Shown here in pieces: positions 57,574 to 64,000 of a stretch of 64,000 nucleotides of DNA. Origin of the DNA: CAWJKP01 sp963843465. GTDB taxonomy: Bacteria > Planctomycetota > Planctomycetia > Pirellulales > Thermoguttaceae. Below the pieces are notes generated by a model, which had not been told where the DNA came from, made no database searches, and saw only the letters and a list, made by a program, of their open reading frames with translations. Location of the stretch: the NCBI GenBank assembly GCA_963843465.1, contig CAWJKP010000001.1:186001-250000 (forward strand), written 5' to 3'. Each line of letters begins with the position of its first letter. Positions within the stretch are counted from its first letter, which is position 1. The position numbers and the translations under genes were made by a program.

Positions 57574-59502
57574 ATGCCAGAAGAAAGCCCGTCTCCCCAG
57601 GACGATTTCCCGCTCCCCGTCGCCGGTTTCCAGGGCACGCCCGAGGAAATCGAGCGGCAGTGGTTCGAGAAGGTCTACAAGGGCCGCGGCGACAGCATGC
57701 TCCAGCTCACCTGGAGGGCCGTGCTCATGGGCTCGCTGCTGGGGGCTGTGCTCTCGCTGACCAACCTCTACATCGGGCTCAAGGCGGGCTGGGGCTTCGG
57801 CGTGGCGATCACCGCCTGCATCCTCTCCTACGCCATCTGGTCGACGCTCTACGCGCTGGGAATCGCCGGAACCAAGATGACGATCCTGGAAAACAACTGC
57901 ATGCAGTCCACGGCCAGCTCCGCAGGCTACTCCACCGGCGGCACGCTGGTATCGGCGTTCTCCGCTTATATCCTCCTCAATGACCAGTTGCTGCCGATCC
58001 CCCTGCTGCTGACGTGGGTTTTCTTTCTGGCGGTGATGGGCGTGACCATGGCCATCCCCATGAAGCGCCAGATGATCAACATCGAGCAGCTCCGCTTCCC
58101 TAGCGGCATCGCCGCCGCGGAAACGCTCCGCGCGTTGCACTCCCACGGCGCCAAGGCCGCCCGCTCGGCAAAGGCCCTGGGCATCGCCGGCTTGCTGGCG
58201 GCCGCGAGCCAGTTCTGGGCCGACGGCCTGAAGCTGATCAACATCAGGCTGACGCACATCAGCATCAGGCTCGAGCCCCTTTCGCTCAGCTCGTGGGTGG
58301 AGAAACTGGACAAGGCGGTCTTCGGCAAGGCGTGGATGGGCCGCACCGTGCAGTTCGAATGGGACCCGATCTTCCTGGCGGCAGGCGCCCTGACCGGCCT
58401 GCGGGTCTCCGCCAGCATGATGCTCGGCGGAACGCTCTGCTGGGCCGTCTTCGTGCCGATCCTCCAGAAGTACGGCGTCACCGCCGACTCGTCTTATCGA
58501 GACCTGGTAAAGTGGACCCTCTGGGGCGGAGTGGCTTGCATGGTCACTTCCGGCCTGCTTTCCTTCGTCTTCCAATGGCGGAGCATCCTGCGGGCCTTGG
58601 GAAGTCTCGGCAGCATCTTCGGCAAAGCGGCCGATCGCGCGGCCAGCGAGGTCGATGCGATCGAGGCGCCGATGTCGTGGTTCCTCGCCGGACAACTCGT
58701 CTCTCTGGTCGCCCTGGCACTGCTGGCGCACGCGACGTTCCAGATGCCCTATTGGCAGAGCACGGTGGCCGTCCTGCTGACCTTCTTTCTGGCCCTGGTG
58801 GCGTGCCGGGTCACCGGGGAGACCGACACCACGCCGATCGGAGCGATGGGCAAGGTCACGCAGCTTATCTTCGGCGTCCTCAGCCCGGGCAATACGAACA
58901 TCAACCTGATGAGCGCCAACATCACGGCCGGCGCCGCCACGTCCTCCGCCGATTTGTTGACGGACCTCAAGAGCGGCTACCTGCTGGGGGCCAACCCCCG
59001 CCGGCAGTTCCTGGCCCAGTTCGCCGGCATCTTCGCGGGAACGATCGTGACGGTGCTCTGCTTTCGCGTGATGGTCCCCAACGCGGCCGCGCTCGGCACC
59101 GGCCGCTTCCCCGCCCCCGCCGCGCAGACCTGGAAGGCCGTGGCGGAGGTGCTGCGCAACGGGATCGGCTCGCTCGGCTACATCAAGGCCTGGTCGATGG
59201 CCGTCGGCGGCCTGGTGGGCATTCTCCTGCCGGTTTCGGCGAAGCTCTTCCCCAAGTATGAGAAATGGATTCCTTCGGCCGCCGGCCTGGGCCTGGCCTG
59301 GACGTTCCAATGGTACACCAGCCTGTTGTTCTTCCTCGGGGCGGTCATCGGCTATGGCTTCGAGAAGACCGCGCCGCGCCAGTCCGAGGAGTACCTGTTT
59401 CCCGTGGCTTCCGGCATCATCGCCGGCGGCTCGTTGATGGCGGTGTTTTTGATCTTCTGGGAGAACGGCCCGCAGATGCTCCGGCAACTCCTCGGCCGGT
59501 AA
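57574..59502 (+). CDS. OPT-family oligopeptide transporter
   Basis: 642 residues. About 14 hydrophobic helices. The family start (TWRAVLMGSLLGAVLSLTNL, YIGLKAGWGFG) and the GGxx motifs NCMQSTASSAGYSTGGTLVS and IEQLRFPSGIAAAETLRAL are typical of the bacterial OPT group, as are DLLTDLKSGYLLGANPRRQF and the C-terminal helices. It imports oligopeptides or metal-chelate siderophore-like compounds by proton coupling; the substrate is unknown. The stop TAA is immediately followed by a palindromic repeat at 59504. Confidence 0.92.
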   Translation: MPEESPSPQDDFPLPVAGFQGTPEEIERQWFEKVYKGRGDSMLQLTWRAVLMGSLLGAVLSLTNLYIGLKAGWGFGVAITACILSYAIWSTLYALGIAGTKMTILENNCMQSTASSAGYSTGGTLVSAFSAYILLNDQLLPIPLLLTWVFFLAVMGVTMAIPMKRQMINIEQLRFPSGIAAAETLRALHSHGAKAARSAKALGIAGLLAAASQFWADGLKLINIRLTHISIRLEPLSLSSWVEKLDKAVFGKAWMGRTVQFEWDPIFLAAGALTGLRVSASMMLGGTLCWAVFVPILQKYGVTADSSYRDLVKWTLWGGVACMVTSGLLSFVFQWRSILRALGSLGSIFGKAADRAASEVDAIEAPMSWFLAGQLVSLVALALLAHATFQMPYWQSTVAVLLTFFLALVACRVTGETDTTPIGAMGKVTQLIFGVLSPGNTNINLMSANITAGAATSSADLLTDLKSGYLLGANPRRQFLAQFAGIFAGTIVTVLCFRVMVPNAAALGTGRFPAPAAQTWKAVAEVLRNGIGSLGYIKAWSMAVGGLVGILLPVSAKLFPKYEKWIPSAAGLGLAWTFQWYTSLLFFLGAVIGYGFEKTAPRQSEEYLFPVASGIIAGGSLMAVFLIFWENGPQMLRQLLGR

Positions 59503-59503
59503 A

Positions 59504-59576
59504 GTAGCAGGCACACGCCGTGTGCCGTCCGCTGCCTGCTCCATTGGGCGGACGGCACACGGCGTGTGCCTGCTAC
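59504..59576. repeat. GGCACACGCCGTGTGCC palindromic repeat, complete element
   Basis: GTAGCAGGCACACGCCGTGT at the left and its inverse (GGCACACGGCGTGTGCCTGC plus TAC) at the right with about 20 bp between. Same family as 45041 and 61726; could double as terminator for the OPT gene. Confidence 0.88.
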
Positions 59577-59652
59577 TTTGCGTTTACACAGAGATGTTCT
59601 CGATTTACCATGAATGTTCTGGCAATCCGATCGCCCGTTGCGGTGAAGACCT

Positions 59653-62600
59653 ATGAAACCACGCTTGCTCTGCTTGTTCTCGGCCGCATCGCTTCTCGTC
59701 CTCTCCGGATTGCCCAGCGCGGCCCGGGCGGGCGATCGGGACCCGCTGGCAACCGCGGTGAAGGCGGCGGACCTCGATCCGGCGGCGTTCGCCGATTGGG
59801 TCGACGGCCTCGCCAGACCGATGCCACAGAAAAACGGTCCGAGGCACGTCGTCTGGACCCGCGACACGGCCCCGGAGTGGGACGGCGCCGCCTACGGCGA
59901 TTCCAAGATCCCCGGCCCGCGCCATCTGCGGATCGGCTTCACCTCGCCGCTTTTGGTCGGGGCCGTGCTGGTCCGCGGCGGCGGGCAGCTCAGCGCCCTG
60001 CGGCCCGGCGCCGCCTATCCGGGCGATCCGTCCGGCGCGGCGCAATCGGCGCCTGCCCAGCGGCAGGTCAAGGGCCGGATCGGCGACGACGAGGTGTCGC
60101 AGGACGAGTATGCGGTTTGGGTCTTTCCCACGGCGCTGGCGACCCGCGCCCTGCGTTTTACGCACACGGCCCGGCCCACCGACACCGCCTACGCCGGCTG
60201 GCTGGGCGGCGTTTACGTGCTGGCGGATCGGCTGAGCAACGTGGCCCCGCAGGGCGTGGTGAGGACCGACGTCAACGGCGAGTCGGCCGCGCGGATCAAC
60301 GACCAGAGCTACAATTCCTGTTGGAATGCCTGGGACAACGGCCCTGAAGGCCAGTCGCAGGCCGTCTCGCCCGAGCATCCGGTGGACGTGGTGCTGGCCT
60401 GGCCGCGCGAGGTGAGTCTCTGCGGATTGAACGCCCTTTGGGCCGGCTTTGCCGCCGCCGACGTGCAACTCTATCGCGGCCCGGCCGACCGGCCGCCGCG
60501 CGAGGCGACCGAGGCCGATTGGCAGACGATCAAGACCTTCGACAAGATCCAGAACCAATACCCGCGGGCGCTGGGCGTCAACGGGATGGGCTTCGGCCGA
60601 GCCATCTTGACCCGGGCCGTCCGCTTGCGGATCACGAAGGGCCCGAGCGAAAGCCATCCGCACCTCCAGGGCAAGTCGAAGGAGGGCAAGCGGGTGTGGC
60701 TGGGCGAGCTTCTGGCCCTGCAACCACTGGGCGATGCGGACCTGAGCACGTCGATCCTGGCACCGCCGGCCCAGCTTGCCGTCCACCCGCCGATCCCCGT
60801 CCGCCTCACGCTCCAGCAGGCCGGATACGTCACCTTGGTGATCGACGATCTGCAAGGCCGGCGGGTAAGGAACCTGGTGAGCCAGACGCGGCTGCCGGCC
60901 GGCGAGAACGTGATCTGGTGGGATGGGACCGACGACCTGGGCCGGGACCCGGAAGCCGCCCGGCACGGCGTCTACCGCATTCCCGGCCGGCTGGTGGCGC
61001 CGGGCGAGTATCGCGTGCGGGGCCTGGTGTACCCGGGGATCGATCTGCGCTACGAGTTCTCGGTCTACAACGGGGGCTCGCCGGCCTGGCCGACGGCCGA
61101 TCACACGGGCGGCTGGCTCACCAACCACACGCCGCCCAGCAGCGCGCTGTACGTGCCCGGCGATCAGGCGCCCGGCGGCAAGCCGCTGGTGTACTTGGGC
61201 AGCTACGTGAGTGAAGGAGGCGACGGGCTGGCGTGGGTCGATCTGGAGGGCCGCAAGCAGGGGGGCGTGGGCTGGGTCGGCGGCGCCTGGACCGGCGCCC
61301 CTACCTGGCCCGCGACGCCGGCGTGGCCGCCCGGGCTAACACTGCGACCGGCGTGGCCGCCGGGGCTAATGCTACGACCGGCGTGGCCGCCGGGGCTAAC
61401 GCCGCGACTGACACCTTCGCCTACGCCGGTTCCGCCTGGGAAGGCGAGCTGCGGCTGACGGCCTTGACCCGCTCGGGCGACAAGCCGGTGGTCAAGTACA
61501 GTTTCCCCGGCGGCAAGAACGCCTCCGCGCTGACCGGACTGGCCGTCCACAACGGCCTGATGGCGTGCAGCCTGCCGAAGCAGAAAGAGATTCTGTTTGT
61601 CGATGCCAAGGCGGGCAAGGTCCTGGGCGCCGCCCCCGTGGACGATCCCCGCGGACTGGCGTTCGATCCGCAAGGGCGATTGCTGGCCTTGATCGGCCGG
61701 CAGTTGCGGCGGTGCGCGATTGATGTAGCCGGCACACGCCGTGTGCCGCAGAATGCCGACGGCACACGCCGTGTACCTGCTACCAGTGAGGTAGTAGTGG
61801 CCGACGGCCTGGAGGACCCGCAGCACGTGGTGCAGGACGAGCAGGGCAACTTCTACGTCAGCGACCGGGGCACGAGCCACCAGGTAACGGTCTTCGACGC
61901 GGCTGGCAAACGCCTGCGGACCATCGGCACGCCGGGCAAGCCCAAGGCCGGTCCTTATGACCCCAACCACATGAACAATCCCAACGGGCTGGCGATCGAC
62001 GGCCGGCGACAACTTTGGGTCGCCGAGACCGATTTCCAGCCCAAGCGGGTAAGCGTCTGGACGCTTGACGGCAAGCTCCTCAAGGCCTTTTACGGCCCGG
62101 CCGAGTACGGCGGCGGCGGTGTGCTGGATCCTTACGACAAGACTCGTTTCTACTACCACGGCATGGAGTTCAAGCTCGATTGGCAGCGAGGGCGGGACCA
62201 GTTGGTGCGGGTCTTTTTCCGCCCGGGCCCCGAGGATCTGGCGCTGCCCACGGGTTTCGGCTGCGGCGGTCAGCCGGAAACGCCGTTGGAGGTGAAAACG
62301 GCCGCCGGGACCGTGAGGCGATACTTCACCAACTGCTACAACAGCAACCCGACCAACGGCGCGTCGGTGGTCTTCCTTTGGAGCGATCGCGACGGGGTCG
62401 CCAGGCCCGTCGCCGCCCTGGGGTGTGCCAACGACTGGGACCTGCTCAAGGGCGATGCCTTCAAGCCGCGCTGGCCCAAGGACGTGAACCTCGCGGGCGA
62501 CCGCTGGCGGAACCAGGCGTTGTTCGTCTGGTCGGACTTAAGCGGCGACGGCCACGTGCAGCCCGAGGAAGTGACGATGGTGAAGGCCGCGGTGGGCGGC

Positions 62601-64000
62601 GTGACAGCGATGCCCGACCTGGCCTTCGTCGTCTCGCGGATCGACGACCGAGCCGTTCGGCTGGCCCCCCGGCGATTCACGCCGCAAGGCGCGCCGGTTT
62701 ACGATCTGGCGTCCGGCGAAGTCCTGGTCGCCGGGTCGCAGCCGCCGACCAGCTCCGGCGGGGACCAGGCGCTGGTCGATCCCAGCGGCTGGACCATCTT
62801 GACCGTGGCGCCCAAGCCCTTTGCACCGCAGTCGCTGGGCGGTGTTTTTCGGGGCCAGTCCCGCTGGTCGTATCCGAGTCTCTGGCCGGGGCTGCACGCC
62901 TCCCACGAGTCGCCTCCGCCCGATCGGCCCGGCGAGCTGATCGGCACCACGCGGCTGTTGGGCGGCTTCGTCACGCCCCGCGGCGGCCAGTCCGGACCGC
63001 TTTGGGCCGTCAACGGCAACCAGGGCAACGTCTACCTCTTGACGGCCGACGGGCTGTTCGTCGCCGAGTTGTTCCGCGACATCCGCAAGGGAGAGGGCTG
63101 GGCCATGCCCGTCGCCCAGCGGGGCATGGTGCTCAACGAGGTGAGCCTGCACGACGAGAACTTCTGGCCCTCGATCGCCCAGACCTCCGACGGCGAAGTC
63201 TACCTGGTGGACGGCGCCCGCACGAGCCTGGTGCGGGTCGACGGTCTGACGAAGATCCGCCGGCTGCCGCCGATGACGATCGAGGTCACGGGGGACGATC
63301 TGCGTCGCGCCCAGGCCAGTCTCTTGCAAAGCGAGGCGCAGCGGCAGAAGTTCGAGGGCCGCCCGACTCTCAAGGTCGCGCTGCGCACGACGCCGCCGGT
63401 GATCGACGGCAAGCTCGACGACTGGGCCGGCGCCGATTGGGCTTCGATCGACAAAAGCGGCGTGGCGGCCTTCTTCGACAGTCACAGCAAGCCGTATGAC
63501 CTCACCGCCGCGGTGGCAGTCTCCGGCGACCGCCTCTACGCCGCCTTCCGCACGGGCGACCCCCAATTGCTGCGCAACTCGGGCGAGACGCCCCGCGCGC
63601 CGTTTAAGACGGGCGGCTGTCTGGACCTGATGATCGGCGCCAACGCCCGCGCCGACGCCAACCGTGCCGACCCCGTTCCAGGCGACGTGCGGCTCTTGGT
63701 CACCCTGGTCCACGACAAGCCGCTGGCCCTGCTCTACCGGGCGGTCGTGCCGGGCACGAAAGATCCGGTCCCCTTCTCCTCGCCCTGGCGGACGATCACC
63801 ATCGACCGCGTGGACGACGTGAGCGACAAGCTCCAGTTCGCCGCCAGCGAAGGCAACTACGAGCTGTCGATCCCGCTGGCCGTGCTGAACCTCAAGCCGC
63901 TGGCAGGCCAGGTTCTCCAGGGCGACGTCGGCATTTTGCGAGGCAACGGCTTTGAAACGCTGCACCGCGTTTACTGGAGCAACAAGGCCACCGCCATCAC
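59653..64000 (+). CDS. Giant secreted beta-propeller protein (frameshifted near 61300, runs off right edge)
   Basis: More than 1448 residues. Signal peptide FSAASLLVLSGLPSAARA. N-terminal discoidin-like parts (LRIGFTSPLLVGAVLVRGGG, DVVLAWPREVSLCGLNALWA), a FlgD-like Ig segment (TLVIDDLQGRRVRNLVSQTR) and an NHL-type beta-propeller (NPNGLAIDGRRQLWVAETDF, GNFYVSDRGTSHQVTVFDAA). The end resembles a carbohydrate-binding CBM9-like domain (TTPPVIDGKLDDWAGADWAS). One base is missing near 61300 (GGAWTGAP joins YLARDAG). Two repeat arrays are in frame: 61320-61409 (three GVAAGANATT-like units) and 61726-61783 (GTRRVP units). Ligand unknown; probably bound outside the cell. Confidence 0.75.
61320..61409 (+). 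repeat. Three 30-bp tandem repeats GGCGTGGCCGCCGGGGCTAA, in frame
   Basis: Units at 61320-61349, 61350-61379 and 61380-61409, encoding GVAARANTAT, GVAAGANATT and GVAAGANAAT. The same GGCGTGGCCGCC...GGGCTAAC repeat occurs as an inverted pair at 34549-34610. Confidence 0.88.
61726..61783. repeat. GGCACACGCCGTGTGCC palindromic repeat inside the beta-propeller gene
   Basis: Two GGCACACGCCGTGT units, in frame (encodes VAGTRRVPQNADGTRRVPAT). Same family as 45041-45195 and 59504-59576. Confidence 0.88.

Noticed and set aside
62180..63499. 439-residue Arg-rich plus-strand frame inside the beta-propeller gene
   Set aside because: It overlaps the true frame, which encodes clear NHL and CBM9-like segments; it is a frame shadow.

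Overview
The window is high-G+C, densely coding bacterial DNA and looks like a free-living member of the Planctomycetota, most likely in or near the Pirellulales. This is inferred from gene content, not from a database search. The supporting genes are secreted Tat-dependent Gfo/Idh/MocA oxidoreductases, GH106-like and GH116-like enzymes, a DUF1573 protein next to a metallophosphatase/cytochrome c protein, leucine-rich-repeat proteins, a FloA flotillin, an ECF sigma factor with a small overlapping partner, and DUF4416. Many families of short palindromic repeats lie between, and even inside, the genes. I saw no rRNA, tRNA or CRISPR array.

Layout. 0-7 kb: end of a beta-helix protein, gene remnants, an MgtA-type P-type ATPase and a MacB-type ABC exporter (permease plus ATPase). 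7-11 kb: a large GH106-like glycosidase. 11-14 kb: a two-gene homospermidine operon (homospermidine synthase plus a group III PLP decarboxylase) and a small basic protein. 14-20 kb: a TlpA-like thioredoxin lipoprotein, a large secreted glycosidase-like protein and an LRR protein. 20-22.4 kb: flotillin FloA preceded in the same open frame by a HicB-like antitoxin, then a tandem-ACT protein. 22.4-28 kb: Gfo/Idh oxidoreductase, HEAT-repeat protein and a GH116-like glycosidase. 28-35 kb: KaiC/RAD55-like ATPase, LOG-family protein, STAS protein, a small conserved protein, an enlarged Tex protein and a small hypothetical. 35-44 kb: hybrid sensor kinase, MscS-like channel, ECF sigma factor with a small partner, metallophosphatase-cytochrome c lipoprotein and DUF1573 protein. 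44-57 kb: a surface-polysaccharide region (O-antigen-ligase-like protein, WecA/MraY-like transferase, three group-1 glycosyltransferases, WcaJ-like initiating transferase). It is interleaved with DUF4416, DeoC, a ROK kinase, a TIM-barrel sugar isomerase-like protein and an HPRT. 57-64 kb: an OPT transporter and a giant secreted beta-propeller protein that runs off the right edge.

Two things dominate. First, at least ten clear genes, plus two weaker cases, are broken by apparent single-base indels, in both directions and mostly in G/C-rich runs. This looks more like consensus error in the assembly than decay, so I annotate those genes as one locus each and mark the shift. Second, at least eight families of short palindromic repeats are scattered through the window. 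They do not stay in intergenic DNA. Several are inserted in frame inside proteins (O-antigen ligase three times, MacB permease, beta-propeller protein twice), and others supply the start or stop codon of a gene (tlpA start; MacB ATPase, DUF4416 and glycosyltransferase ends). This resembles the protein-coding palindromic elements of Rickettsia and is the most interesting pattern here.
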